Of a stretch of 37,091 bases of DNA, positions 1-8,386 are shown one piece after another. Made by a program: the position numbers and the translations under genes. The notes beneath the pieces were generated by a model that saw only the letters and a program-made list of their open reading frames with translations, was not told the origin of the DNA and did no database searches. The DNA is taken from NCBI RefSeq assembly GCF_009379765.1, contig NZ_WHTD01000077.1, positions 1-37,091 on the forward strand, in the 5' to 3' direction. Origin of the DNA: Actinophytocola sp. (GTDB taxonomy: Bacteria; Actinomycetota; Actinomycetes; Mycobacteriales; Pseudonocardiaceae). Position 1 is the first letter of the stretch. Each line of letters starts with the position of its first letter.

Positions 1-2
1 CC

Positions 3-350
3 GCCAGCGCCGCGGTCGCCGTGGCCGGCGCGGTCGCGGGCCGCGCGGACGACCCGACGTGGTACCGGGAGGTGACGGCCGTCCCGCCCGTGCGGCTGGT
101 CCTCGACCCCGCCCTCGACGCGTACTTCCCGCGCCACTGGGCCGCTGCCGTGGAGGTCGGCGACCGCCCCGCGCGCCTCGTGGTCGTCGCGCCCGGCGAC
201 CACGAGGCGCCGCTGTCCGACGCGGAGGTGCGCGCGAAGGCGGCCCGGCTGCTGCCCGCGCCGCGACCGCTCCTCGACCGCGTGCTGGCCGTCGCGGCCG
301 AGCCGGATGTCGCGACGCTCCGGGAGGAGCTGTGCCGCGTGGCGGGGTAG
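3..350 (+). CDS. MmgE/PrpD family protein, C-terminal part (partial)
   Basis: This frame is open from the window edge to a TAG at 348-350, so only the last ~115 residues of a longer protein are seen and the start lies outside. The tail has the look of the MmgE/PrpD C-terminal domain: a hydrophobic beta-rich stretch with a proline turn (YFPRHWAAAVEV), a short 'GDRPARLVVVAPGD' strand pair, then 'PLSDAEVRAKAARLL', which resembles the conserved 'P-L-s-x-e-E-l-x-x-K-f' segment of the family. Members include 2-methylcitrate dehydratase and other dehydratases or isomerases of small acids. It reads towards the TetR gene with a 64-base gap and may belong to the catabolic island. Family call rests on a short tail only; the substrate cannot be stated. 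Confidence 0.5.
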   Translation, partial: ASAAVAVAGAVAGRADDPTWYREVTAVPPVRLVLDPALDAYFPRHWAAAVEVGDRPARLVVVAPGDHEAPLSDAEVRAKAARLLPAPRPLLDRVLAVAAEPDVATLREELCRVAG

Positions 351-414
351 CGGGTTCTATGCTCGGGACCCGTCGCTGGCCCGAAGAGTCGCTGGCCCCG
401 ATGAGAGGACGGAC

Positions 415-1116
415 ATGGCGCGGAAGCGTGCCCAGTCAGGTCGTGGACGTGCCGCACCGTTGACCCCGGACCAGATCATCAAGGCGGCCCTGCGGATCGC
501 CGACGTCGAGGCCGACCTCGACCAGCTCACCGTGCGCCGGCTGGCGAGCGAGCTGAACGTCGGCACCATGACGCTCTACAGCTACTTCCGCGGCAAGGAG
601 AACATCCTCGACGGCATGGCCGACCACGTGCTCGGCCGCATGCCGCTGCCCGACGAGCCCGACGACACGCCAGCCGACGCGATCCGCATGGTGGCGCGGG
701 CGTTCCTCGCGATGATGCGTGAGCATCCCAGCGTCGTGCGCATCTTCTCCACCCGGGTCACCGACAGCCGCACGGCGCTGCGCGGCGCGATGGAGGCGGT
801 GCTCGACCGGCTCGTCGCCGCCGGTATCCCCGGCGAGCTCGCGGTCCGCTGCTACGGCTTCCTGATCACCTACGCGATCGGTTTCGTGAGCTACCAGATC
901 CCGCGCTCGTGGGGCGGCGACCCGGACAGCGACGAGGAACTCGCCGAGGCGCGCCGCCAGCGCGTGCACTTCTACAAGGGACTCCCGGCGACCGAGTTCC
1001 CGCACATGGTCGACCTCGCCGACACGCTCGTCGACCTCCCGTCCGACGCCCAGTACATGGCGGGCGTCGAGGCGTTCGTGCAGACTGTGGAAGCGGCACT
1101 GAAAAACACCCGCTGA
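415..1116 (+). CDS. TetR/AcrR family transcriptional regulator
   Basis: A 233-residue protein with the usual TetR build: a basic N-terminal tail (MARKRAQSGRGRAA), an N-terminal helix-turn-helix at about residues 20-65 with the signature 'LTVRRLASELNVGTMTLYSYF' core, then 'RGKENILDGM', and an all-alpha C-terminal ligand-binding/dimer domain. The ATG at 415 is chosen because GAGAGGAC lies just upstream and the family begins at this point; the frame is open further upstream to 307, but that part overlaps the previous gene. It lies 60 bases before the molybdenum hydroxylase operon on the same strand. A GTAC-N3-GTAC palindrome at 1162-1172 sits right at that operon's start and is a plausible operator for this protein. 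The effector is unknown; by position it could be the compound degraded by the island. Confidence 0.9.
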   Translation: MARKRAQSGRGRAAPLTPDQIIKAALRIADVEADLDQLTVRRLASELNVGTMTLYSYFRGKENILDGMADHVLGRMPLPDEPDDTPADAIRMVARAFLAMMREHPSVVRIFSTRVTDSRTALRGAMEAVLDRLVAAGIPGELAVRCYGFLITYAIGFVSYQIPRSWGGDPDSDEELAEARRQRVHFYKGLPATEFPHMVDLADTLVDLPSDAQYMAGVEAFVQTVEAALKNTR

Positions 1117-1161
1117 GCAGCAATTTTCACCTCGTGCGCCCTTGCGCTCGTGCGCTGAATG

Positions 1162-1172
1162 GTACAAAGTAC
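1162..1172. promoter_or_regulatory. Palindromic operator candidate GTAC-AAA-GTAC
   Basis: Perfect inverted repeat GTACAAAGTAC immediately before the start codon of the [2Fe-2S] subunit gene (ATG 1177). The TACAAA at 1163-1168 could serve as a -10 element with TTGCGC (1142-1147) as a weak -35, although the 15-base spacer is short. Transcription would then begin close to the ATG, giving a leaderless or nearly leaderless message, which fits the lack of a good Shine-Dalgarno. The same half-sites with the same 3-base spacing recur at 14962-14972, in front of the divergent operon. Binding by the TetR protein at 415-1116 is an inference. Confidence 0.45.
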
Positions 1173-1176
1173 GAAC

Positions 1177-1650
1177 ATGGGAAGTGAGCTGGTCGTCAAC
1201 GGTCGGACGGTGGTCGTCGACGCTCCAGGGCTCCGGTCTCTCGCCGCCGTGCTGCGCGAGGACCTGCACCTCACCGCCACCAAGGTCGCGTGCGGCCGCG
1301 GCGAGTGCGGCGCCTGCACGGTCCTCGTCGACGGCCGGCCGCGGATGGCCTGCACGACCCCCGCCGCGCTCGTCCGGGGTGAGGTCTGGACGAGCGAGGG
1401 CCTCGCCGGTGAGAGCGAGCCCATCCGCCGCCGCTTCGCCGACCTCGGCGCGTTCCAGTGCGGCTTCTGCACCCCCGGCCAGGTCGTGCACGCGGTCGCG
1501 CTGCTGCGCGACGGCCTCGCGGACCTCGACGACGACACCCGCCGCGACCGCGTCCGCCACGCGCTGTCGGGCAACCTCTGCCGCTGCACGGGCTACCAGG
1601 CCATCGTCGAGTCCGTGTGCCAGCTGGCCGAAGATCCGGAGGCCCGATGA
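1177..1650 (+). CDS. (2Fe-2S)-binding small subunit of a molybdenum hydroxylase (CoxS/XdhC-type)
   Basis: 157 residues carrying both iron-sulfur clusters of the xanthine oxidase family small subunit. The plant-ferredoxin-type cluster is bound by Cys39, Cys44, Cys47 and Cys59 (CGRGECGAC plus a later Cys). The second cluster is bound by Cys95 and Cys98 (QCGFCTPG) and Cys135 and Cys137 (CRCTGY). It passes electrons from the molybdenum site to FAD in a cytoplasmic hydroxylase or dehydrogenase. An in-frame ATG at 1159 would add six residues but would put the start inside the GTAC palindrome; 1177 fits the family N-terminus better. The stop overlaps the start of the next gene (ATGA at 1647-1650), so the two are translationally coupled. 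Substrate not determinable from this subunit. Confidence 0.93.
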   Translation: MGSELVVNGRTVVVDAPGLRSLAAVLREDLHLTATKVACGRGECGACTVLVDGRPRMACTTPAALVRGEVWTSEGLAGESEPIRRRFADLGAFQCGFCTPGQVVHAVALLRDGLADLDDDTRRDRVRHALSGNLCRCTGYQAIVESVCQLAEDPEAR

Positions 1651-4600
1651 CCGTCGGCGAGTCCGTCCGCCCCATCGGCTGGGAGACCCGCAGCGTCGGC
1701 GTCCTCCCCTACACCGGCGACCTGCCGACCCCGCACCTGCACGGCGTGGTCCTGCGTTCCCCGTACGCGTACGCGGAGATCCGCGGCATCGACACGGAAG
1801 CGGCGCGGGCCATGCCGGGCGTCCACGCGGTGATCACCGCCGCCGACTTCGCGCCCGGCATCACCTACCTGCACCGCGGCGGGCCGCTGTCGGACCGGCC
1901 GCCGCTGGCCGACGGCGTGGTGCGCCACGTCGGCCAGGAGGTCGCCGCGGTGGCGGCGGAGACCCGGGCCCAGGCCGAGGCGGCGTGCCGGGCGATCCGG
2001 GTCCGCTACCGCCGCCGGCCCGCGCCGCTCACCGTCACCGCCGCCCGCGCCCGGGGCGCGCGCCGGCTGCACGAGCGGACGACCGCCGAGCCCAACGTGT
2101 CGATGCTCCTGGCCACCGACTGGGGCGAGCCGGACACGGGCATCGCCGCGGCCGCGGTGTCGGTGCACGGCAGCTTCGTCTACCCGAGCGTCGCGCACGC
2201 CTGCATGGAGCCGAGCGTCACGCTCGCCCGGTGGGACCCCGACCGCGAGATCGTCGAGCTGTGGACCTCCACCCAGGCGCCGTGGTTCATCGCCAAGGAG
2301 GTCGCGCACCTGCTAGGCCTGCGCCACGAGCAGGTGGTGTGCCGGGAGGTCGCGGTGGGCGGCGGCTTCGGGCAGAAGTCCAAGGCGGCCGAGCACGAGG
2401 CGCTGGCCGCGGCGCTGGCCCGCGCGGCCGGCCAACCGGTGCTGGTGGAGCTCAGCCGCGAGGAGGAGTTCGGCGCCAACAAGCCGCGGCACCGCTTCGA
2501 GACGACGCTGACCACGTGGGCCGACGCCGACGGCGTGATCCGCGCGCTGGACGCCGACATCGCCGTGGACAACGGCTCCTACAACCACATGGGCACCTCG
2601 GTCATGCGGGTCGGCGTGATCACGCTCGGCTCGCTGTACCGGCCGGACGGGGTGCGCTTCGCCGCGCGGCTGGTCGACACCGCCACCCAGCCCGGCGGCC
2701 AGTTCCGCGGCTACGGCACCCCGCAGGTGTCGCTCGCGATGGAGTCCCAGCTGGACGAGATCGCCGCGCGGCTGGACATCGACCCGATCGCGTTGCGGCT
2801 GCGCAACCTCGGCCCCGCGCACGCCACCACGCTGGCGGGCTACGACGTCACGACGTCCCGGCTCGGCGACTGCCTGCTGGCCGTGCGCGACGGGTTGGAC
2901 TGGGACCGCGCCCGCGCGAGTCGTCCGCGCGGCGGGCCGGTCGCGACCGGCTGGGGCGTGGCCGCGGGGATGCACGGCAGCGGCGCCTACGCCTACGAGT
3001 TCGCCAACCGCAGCGACGCGGCGATCGACCTGTTCGCCGACGGCCGGGTCCGGGTGCGGCACGGCAGCGCCGACGCGGGCACGGGGCAGAACACGATCCT
3101 CGCGCAGATCGCGAGCTACGAGCTGGGCGTGGACCTCGCCGACGTCGAGGTCCTGTCGATGGACAGCGAGCGGACCCCGTTCGAGCTCGGCGCGTGGTCC
3201 TCGCGTGGCACCCACATGACGGGCTCGTCGGTCGGCCAGGCCGCACGCGAGCTCGCCGAGAAGCTGCGCGGGATCGCCGCGGCGAAGCTGGGCGTGGCGC
3301 CCGAGGACGTGCGCCTGCGCGGCGGGCGGGCGGGCACGGGCGGCGAGGCGGTCGATCTCGGCGACCTCGTGGACCTGTCCGGCGAGGCGGCCGACGGCGT
3401 GCTCAGCCACGAGACGAGCTACCTGCTCGAGACGACCGAGATGCTCACCCCGGACCGCAGCACCGCGAACCTCTCCCCCAGCTACGCGTTCGCCGCGCAC
3501 GGCGCCGCGGTCGAGGTGGACACGCGGACCGGCAAGGTCCGGGTGGTCGACTACGTCGCCGCGCACGACGTCGGCCGGGCGATCAACCCGACCGCGGTCC
3601 GCGGCCAGATCGTCGGCGGGGCCGCGATGGGCCTGGGCGCCGCGCTGGGCGAGCAGCTGGTGCGCGAGGGCGGCCGGGTCGTCAACAGCAGCTACCTGCA
3701 CTACGCGATGCCCCGCAACGCCGACCTGCCCGCGATCCGCGCGGTGATCGTCGACGGCCACGACGAGGCCGGGCCTTACGGCGCGAAGAGCGTCGGCGAG
3801 ATGTCGATCATCCCGCCGGGCGCCGCGGTCGCCAACGCGGTCGCCGACGCGCTCGGGGTCCGCGTCCGCGAGCTGCCGATCACCCCGGACAAGGTCCTCG
3901 CCGCGCTCGCCGAGCGGGACGGGCGCCGGCGGCGCCACCACGTCTGGCGGCGGCCGAGCCGCTGGTGGGTCGCGCTGGTCCGGCGGGCGTACCCGCTGGG
4001 ACTGCACCGGGTGCTCGACACGCTGGGCACCCGGGTCGGCCCGGCCGCCCGGGCGCGGCGGGCCCCCGAGCCGACCGAGCCGGCCGTGCACGCCCCCACG
4101 GACGTGGCCGAGGCGGTCGGCCTGCTCGCCGGCGGCGGCCAGGTCCTCGGCGGCGCCACCGACGCGCTCGTCGAGCGGCGACGCGAGCCCGCCCCGGCGC
4201 CGGTGCTGGTGTCGGTGGCCGCGGTGACCGCGCTGCGTCGGCTGGAGCGCACCGGCACCGAGCTGCGGATCGGCGCGGCGGTGACCCTCGCCGAGCTGGC
4301 CGAGCACCCGGACGTGCCGGCCGCGCTGCGGGACGCGGCGCTGACCATCGCCTCGCCGCAGGTCCGCAACGCGGCCACGGTCGCTGGCAACCTGGTCCAG
4401 GCCAAGCGCTGCTGGTTCTTCCGCAACGGCTTCGCCTGCTACAAGCGCAACGGGCCCACCAGTCCGTGCTACGCGGTGCTGGGCGATCACCGCTTCCAGC
4501 ACGCCGCGGTCGACGCGCACCGCTGCCAGGCCGTCACGCCCTCCGACCTCGCCACCGTGCTGACGGCACTGGATGCGACGGTCGAGATCACCGGGCCGGG

Positions 4601-5024
4601 CGGCACCCGGACCCTGCCGATCGCGGACTTCTACACCGGTCCCGGCGAGACCGTGCTGGCCGCGGCCGAGCTGGTGACCGCCGTCGACATCTCGGCCGCG
4701 GCCCTGGTCCGGCGCACCGCGTTCACCAAGCTCGCGCTCTACACCGGCGACTTCGCGACCGCGTCGGTGGCGCTGGCCGTCGACGCGGACGAGGACGGGC
4801 GCTGGACCGACGTGCGGATCGTGGCCGGCGCGCTCGCGCCGACGCCGTGGCGGGCGCGCGGGGCCGAGCAGGCGCTGCGCGGCACCGCACCGAGCCTCGC
4901 CCAGGTCCGGGCGGCGTTCGACGCCGACCTCGACCGGCACGCGCACCCGTTGCCCGGCAACGGATGGAAGCTCGACGCGGCGGCCGGGCTCCTCGAGCAG
5001 GCCACCGAGCAGCTCACCGGGTAG
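1647..5024 (+). CDS. Fused molybdopterin-binding (CoxL-like) and FAD-binding (CoxM-like) molybdenum hydroxylase subunit
   Basis: 1125 residues, far longer than a normal large subunit (about 750-800). Residues ~10-760 are the aldehyde oxidase/xanthine dehydrogenase molybdenum subunit: an a/b hammerhead domain near the N-terminus, then cofactor-contact motifs GGGFGQK (~237-243), QFRGYG (352-357), GTGQNT, and GAKSVGE (712-718), whose Glu718 matches the catalytic glutamate. After a linker rich in Arg and Pro, residues ~810-1120 form a CO-dehydrogenase-type FAD domain ('GGATDAL', 'SPQVRNAATVAGNL'). That domain has a loop with Cys922, Cys931, Cys941 and Cys960, ending 'PSDLA', like the extra [4Fe-4S] loop known in PaoB and 4-hydroxybenzoyl-CoA reductase beta subunits. 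The order Mo-then-FAD in one chain is unusual. With the small subunit it should hydroxylate an aromatic, N-heterocyclic or aldehyde substrate; which one is unknown. It meets the next gene tail to tail with no gap. Confidence 0.9.
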   Translation: MTVGESVRPIGWETRSVGVLPYTGDLPTPHLHGVVLRSPYAYAEIRGIDTEAARAMPGVHAVITAADFAPGITYLHRGGPLSDRPPLADGVVRHVGQEVAAVAAETRAQAEAACRAIRVRYRRRPAPLTVTAARARGARRLHERTTAEPNVSMLLATDWGEPDTGIAAAAVSVHGSFVYPSVAHACMEPSVTLARWDPDREIVELWTSTQAPWFIAKEVAHLLGLRHEQVVCREVAVGGGFGQKSKAAEHEALAAALARAAGQPVLVELSREEEFGANKPRHRFETTLTTWADADGVIRALDADIAVDNGSYNHMGTSVMRVGVITLGSLYRPDGVRFAARLVDTATQPGGQFRGYGTPQVSLAMESQLDEIAARLDIDPIALRLRNLGPAHATTLAGYDVTTSRLGDCLLAVRDGLDWDRARASRPRGGPVATGWGVAAGMHGSGAYAYEFANRSDAAIDLFADGRVRVRHGSADAGTGQNTILAQIASYELGVDLADVEVLSMDSERTPFELGAWSSRGTHMTGSSVGQAARELAEKLRGIAAAKLGVAPEDVRLRGGRAGTGGEAVDLGDLVDLSGEAADGVLSHETSYLLETTEMLTPDRSTANLSPSYAFAAHGAAVEVDTRTGKVRVVDYVAAHDVGRAINPTAVRGQIVGGAAMGLGAALGEQLVREGGRVVNSSYLHYAMPRNADLPAIRAVIVDGHDEAGPYGAKSVGEMSIIPPGAAVANAVADALGVRVRELPITPDKVLAALAERDGRRRRHHVWRRPSRWWVALVRRAYPLGLHRVLDTLGTRVGPAARARRAPEPTEPAVHAPTDVAEAVGLLAGGGQVLGGATDALVERRREPAPAPVLVSVAAVTALRRLERTGTELRIGAAVTLAELAEHPDVPAALRDAALTIASPQVRNAATVAGNLVQAKRCWFFRNGFACYKRNGPTSPCYAVLGDHRFQHAAVDAHRCQAVTPSDLATVLTALDATVEITGPGGTRTLPIADFYTGPGETVLAAAELVTAVDISAAALVRRTAFTKLALYTGDFATASVALAVDADEDGRWTDVRIVAGALAPTPWRARGAEQALRGTAPSLAQVRAAFDADLDRHAHPLPGNGWKLDAAAGLLEQATEQLTG

Positions 5025-5501
5025 TCAGCTTGCGGCGCGGATGACCGCCAGCTGGCGCTCCCACATCGCGAGCACCGCGGGCGGGTCGGGGTCGACCACC
5101 GTGAAGGTGATGCCGCTGGTGACGGGCAGCCCCTCGTGCGCGTCGGTCTCCACCCGCTCCACCCGCAGCTCGAAGCAGTCCAGGCGCGCCTCGGGGTCCG
5201 CCGCGAGCGACCGCGCGTGGCCGCGCAGGTAGTACACGACGCCCTCGGCGACGTGGCAGAACAGCACCGCGGAGCCCGCGGCCAGGTTCCGCGAGGTCGA
5301 GGTGCCCGACCACAGCCCCAGCCGGATCGTGCGGCGGTCCAGCACCAGCATCTCCCCCGCGCTGACCATGCACGGCCGGGCCTGGCCGTCCGGGTCCACG
5401 GTGACCATCACGAAGCCCAGCCCCAGCTTGCGCTCGAGGTCGGTGCCGTCGAACGTGGCCGTCACGACGTCGGGGATCTCCTCCCCCACCACCTGTGCCA
5501 T
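5025..5501 (-). CDS. Pyridoxamine 5'-phosphate oxidase-like FMN split-barrel protein
   Basis: 158 residues with the pattern of the FMN-binding split-barrel fold: an early strand pair 'LGFVMVTVDPDGQARPCMVS', a central 'LRLGLWSGTSTSRNL'-type flavin-phosphate segment, then 'SAVLFCHVAEGVVYYLRGHA'. Members are flavin or F420 oxidoreductases and haem-binding relatives. The start at 5501 is preferred over an upstream in-frame ATG because a perfect GGAGGAGG (5503-5510) precedes it. It follows UbiX on the same strand after a 156-base gap, so it may have its own promoter or be the last gene of the UbiD operon. A role as a flavin reductase or a redox step in the same pathway is possible but not shown. 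Its 3' end abuts the 3' end of the molybdenum hydroxylase gene. Confidence 0.75.
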   Translation of the reverse strand: MAQVVGEEIPDVVTATFDGTDLERKLGLGFVMVTVDPDGQARPCMVSAGEMLVLDRRTIRLGLWSGTSTSRNLAAGSAVLFCHVAEGVVYYLRGHARSLAADPEARLDCFELRVERVETDAHEGLPVTSGITFTVVDPDPPAVLAMWERQLAVIRAAS

Positions 5502-5657
5502 GCCTCCTCCTAGTGTCCCATGGATCATCGCCTACGGGTCGACGTGGCTTGACACAAAAGCCTCCCACCAACCAACGCAACCTCCGGGGACCGTGGCGGC
5601 ACCCAGCCACCAACCACCCGAGATCCGGCACCATCCCCCGAAACGCAACCAACACCT

Positions 5658-6260
5658 TTAAATTTCGGGGAGGCGGACTAGCTGCTCGACGGGACTGCTG
5701 CCGCCCCACCGGCGGACCAGCGCGTGGTCGATGCCGAACAGGTCCAGCACCCGCCCGACCGTGTGGTCGACCATCTCGTCGAGGTCGTGCGGCTTGGCGT
5801 AGAACGCCGGCACCGGCGGGACGATCACCACGCCGAGGCGGGCGAGCTTGAGCATGTTCTCCAGGTGGATGACGTTCAGTGGCGACTCGCGGACCAGCAG
5901 CACGAGCTTGCGCTGCTCCTTGAGCACCACGTCGGCCGCGCGCGCCACGAGGTTGTCGGCGAGGCCGTTGGCGATCGCGGCGAGGGTCTTCATGCTGCAC
6001 GGGGCGATGACCATGCCGGCGGTGAGGAACGAGCCACTGGAAATCGCCGCGGCCTGGTTGTCCTCCCGGTAGGTGCGGTGGGCGAGGGCGAACACCTCGT
6101 CGGGCCGCCTGCAGGTCTCGATCGCGATCGTCTTGCGCGCCCACTCCGAGGCCACCAGGTGCGTCTCGAACGCGCTGCCGGCGAGGACCTCCAGCAGCCG
6201 CACCCCGTAGATCGCGCCGGTGGCCCCGGTCATCCCCACGACGATCCGGTTGCTCGTCAC
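5658..6260 (-). CDS. ubiX: UbiX family flavin prenyltransferase
   Basis: 200 residues, the usual UbiX/Pad1 length. Visible hallmarks are the N-terminal flavin-binding 'GMTGATGAIYGVRLLE', the 'SSGSF' segment, 'APCSMKTLAAIANGLADNL', 'AADVVLKEQRKLVLL', 'RESPLN', 'HLENMLKL' and 'VPPVPAFY'. UbiX attaches a dimethylallyl group to reduced FMN to make prenyl-FMN, the cofactor of UbiD decarboxylases; two UbiD genes lie at the head of the same operon. Start GTG at 6260 overlaps the stop of the ABC ATPase gene (GTGA), so translation is coupled. Being the last tightly coupled gene of the set, it is expressed together with the enzymes that need its product. Very secure family call. Confidence 0.95.
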   Translation of the reverse strand: MTSNRIVVGMTGATGAIYGVRLLEVLAGSAFETHLVASEWARKTIAIETCRRPDEVFALAHRTYREDNQAAAISSGSFLTAGMVIAPCSMKTLAAIANGLADNLVARAADVVLKEQRKLVLLVRESPLNVIHLENMLKLARLGVVIVPPVPAFYAKPHDLDEMVDHTVGRVLDLFGIDHALVRRWGGSSPVEQLVRLPEI

Positions 6261-7147
6261 GCGCGGACCCCCGACACGGAGTCGACAGGGTCGACCGGGT
6301 CCGCCGCGTCCACCGGGTCGGCCGGGGTGTTGATCAGCGACCAGATCAGCCGCCGCTTGTCGACGAACTCGGCCATGCTCTTGGTGTCCGCGGCCGGCGG
6401 GCGCGGGCGGGGCAGGTTGATGTCGACGATCTCCCGCACCCGGCCGGGGCGCGCGGCGAGCACGACCACCCGGTCGGCCAGGTACACCGCCTCGTCGAGG
6501 TCGTGGGTGACGAACACGACCGTCTTCTTGGTCAGCTCGTTGATCTTCAGCAGCTCCTCCTGCATGCGCTCGCGGGTCTGCGCGTCCAGCGCGCCGAACG
6601 GCTCGTCCATCAGCAGCACGTCCGGGCCGCGGGCGAGCGCCCGGGCGAGCCCGACGCGTTGCTGCATGCCGCCGGAGAGCTGGTGGGGGTAGTAGTCCTC
6701 GAACCCGGTGAGGCCGACTAGCGTCAGCGCCTCCTCGGCCACCCGCGCCCGCTCGGCCCGCGCGACGCCCTTGGTCTCGAGTCCGAACTCGACGTTCTTC
6801 TGCGCGGTGCGCCACGGCAGCAGACCGGCGTGCTGGAACACGAACCCGCACGCGGTCGACGGGTTCGTGACCGGCTTCCCGTTCAGCTCCACGACCCCGT
6901 GCTCGGCCGGCAGAAGCCCATGGATGATCTTGATGAGCGTGGTCTTGCCGCACCCGCTCGGCCCGATCACCGCGACGAACTCCTGCTCGCGCACCTCGAA
7001 GTTCACGTCGGCGAGCACCGGCACGGGCGGCGCGTCCGGCCGGGGCGCCGACCCGCCGCGGCCCCGCTTGCGGCCGGTGGTCTGGCGGAACTGCTTGCAG
7101 ATCCCGCTGAGGCTCAGCTGTACCTCGGTGTCCATGCCACTGTCCAT
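6257..7147 (-). CDS. NitT/TauT/SsuB-type ABC transporter ATP-binding protein
   Basis: 296 residues with a complete ABC ATPase: Walker A GPSGCGKTT (62-70), Q-loop region 'FVFQHAGLLPW', signature LSGGMQQR, Walker B 'VLLMDEPFGALD' and switch 'VTHD'. The 'FQ-x-x-x-LLPW' form is typical of the nitrate/taurine/sulfonate importer class. A basic, glycine- and proline-rich stretch of about 20 residues (22-43) is inserted before the first core strand. The ATG at 7147 follows a good AAGGAG; an ATG at 7162 overlaps the stop of the MFS gene (ATGA) and is the alternative start. It should energise the two permeases at 9491-10330 and 10327-11118. The C-terminus carries short repeated Asp-Pro-Val units (near 6290-6320). 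Confidence 0.95.
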   Translation of the reverse strand: MDSGMDTEVQLSLSGICKQFRQTTGRKRGRGGSAPRPDAPPVPVLADVNFEVREQEFVAVIGPSGCGKTTLIKIIHGLLPAEHGVVELNGKPVTNPSTACGFVFQHAGLLPWRTAQKNVEFGLETKGVARAERARVAEEALTLVGLTGFEDYYPHQLSGGMQQRVGLARALARGPDVLLMDEPFGALDAQTRERMQEELLKINELTKKTVVFVTHDLDEAVYLADRVVVLAARPGRVREIVDINLPRPRPPAADTKSMAEFVDKRRLIWSLINTPADPVDAADPVDPVDSVSGVRA

Positions 7148-7158
7148 TCCCGTCTCCT

Positions 7159-8376
7159 TCATGTTTTCCGTCCCCGCACCGTGATCAGACCGAGCACCAG
7201 CAGCGTCGCCGGCACCAGCACCGCGACGCCGACCCCGGCCAGGTCGGCGAGGCCGCCGTTGACCACCGCGGCGAACGGCCGGATGCCCAGAAACAGCACC
7301 GCCCACAGCGCCGCGACCCGGCCCCGGACGGCGTCCGGCACCGCCCGCTGGATGGAGGTGGTCAGCGCGGTCTGCCCGAGCACGAAACCGGCCCCGGCCA
7401 GCACCAGCACGGGCGCGACGACCCGGTAGCTCACGACGTTGCCGAACACCACCAACGCGGCGGCCAGCACGCAGAGCCCGATGACGGCCGCCGGGCCGTC
7501 GCCGATCCGCCGGATCACCGACACCGCCAGCACGAGCATCACCGCGCCGCCGATGCCGAACGCCGACACGAGCACGCCCACCGACTCGTCGCCCTGCCCG
7601 AGCCTCGCCACCACCGGCGGGGCGAGCGTGTTCACCGCGTCCACCGCGAACCCGACCGCGCCGACGACGAGCAGCCGGGCGGCCACCGCCCGGTGCCCGC
7701 GCAGGTAGCGCAGCACCGACTCCCGCCTGCCCCGGCGCGGGTCGGCCCGCCGCGCCGGTACTGTCCACATCAGACCCAGCAGCATCGCGACGTAGCTGGC
7801 CGCGTTGGCACCGAAGGTCACCACCGGCCCCACGGCGACGAGTGCGGTGGCCCCGAGCGCCGGCCCGACCGCGCGGGAGACGTTGTAGGTCAGCGACTGG
7901 AGCGCCACCGCACCCGGCAGGTCGGCCGCCGGCACGAGGGTCGGCACGAGGGCATGGATCAGCGGGACGCTCAGCGCCTGGGCGCACCCGGTGACCGCGA
8001 CCCCGACGTAGATCGGCAGGATCCCGTACGATCCGTCGCTCACCGCCAGCACGAGCCCGGCCGCCCCGAGGAGGCCGACCGACTGCGTCACGAGCAGCAG
8101 GCGGCGCCGGTCGAACCGGTCGGCGAGCTGCCCGGCGACCGGTGCCAGCAGCACGTAGCCGCTGTACTGCGCCACGGCCACCACGCCGACCGCGGTGGCC
8201 GACCCGGTGATCCCGAAGACCAGCAGGACCGCGCTCATCGACTGCAGCCACGTTCCCGTGTTGGAGACGAGGCTGCCCCAGAAGAACGGCCCGAACCGCC
8301 GGTCCACGACCAACGCCCGCACCGGCCGCCCCACTTCCGGGACGGCCGGTGCGGCCGCGGGTCCGATCGCTGTCAT
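7159..8376 (-). CDS. MFS transporter (EntS/MFS_3-like)
   Basis: 405 residues with about 12 predicted membrane helices. The N-terminal half has 'WLQSMSAVLLVFGITGSATAVG' and the MFS loop 'GQLADRFDRRRLLL'; the middle has 'PALGATALVAVGP', and a long cytoplasmic loop (ARRADPRRGRRES) separates two six-helix halves. The pattern fits the enterobactin-exporter-like MFS_3 family. It sits between the solute-binding protein (10-base gap) and the ATPase (overlap) of an ABC importer, an unusual position. Possible roles are export of a pathway product or toxic intermediate, or a second uptake route. Substrate not predictable. Confidence 0.88.
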   Translation of the reverse strand: MTAIGPAAAPAVPEVGRPVRALVVDRRFGPFFWGSLVSNTGTWLQSMSAVLLVFGITGSATAVGVVAVAQYSGYVLLAPVAGQLADRFDRRRLLLVTQSVGLLGAAGLVLAVSDGSYGILPIYVGVAVTGCAQALSVPLIHALVPTLVPAADLPGAVALQSLTYNVSRAVGPALGATALVAVGPVVTFGANAASYVAMLLGLMWTVPARRADPRRGRRESVLRYLRGHRAVAARLLVVGAVGFAVDAVNTLAPPVVARLGQGDESVGVLVSAFGIGGAVMLVLAVSVIRRIGDGPAAVIGLCVLAAALVVFGNVVSYRVVAPVLVLAGAGFVLGQTALTTSIQRAVPDAVRGRVAALWAVLFLGIRPFAAVVNGGLADLAGVGVAVLVPATLLVLGLITVRGRKT

Positions 8377-8386
8377 CGGGTCCAGG

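Noticed and set aside
1741..1776. GTACGCGTAC inside the Mo-subunit gene as another operator
   Set aside because: The spacing is two bases rather than three, and it lies within coding sequence where GTACGCGTACGCG arises from Tyr/Ala codons.
2313..4946. Very long open frame on the minus strand opposite the fused Mo/FAD protein
   Set aside because: Shadow caused by high G/C; residue content is Arg/Gly/Ala/His repeats without domains, while the plus-strand frame has clear enzyme motifs.
5636..5670. CCCCGAAA...TTTCGGGG as a terminator for UbiX
   Set aside because: The loop is about 19 bases, and the stem overlaps the last codons of UbiX; not convincing.
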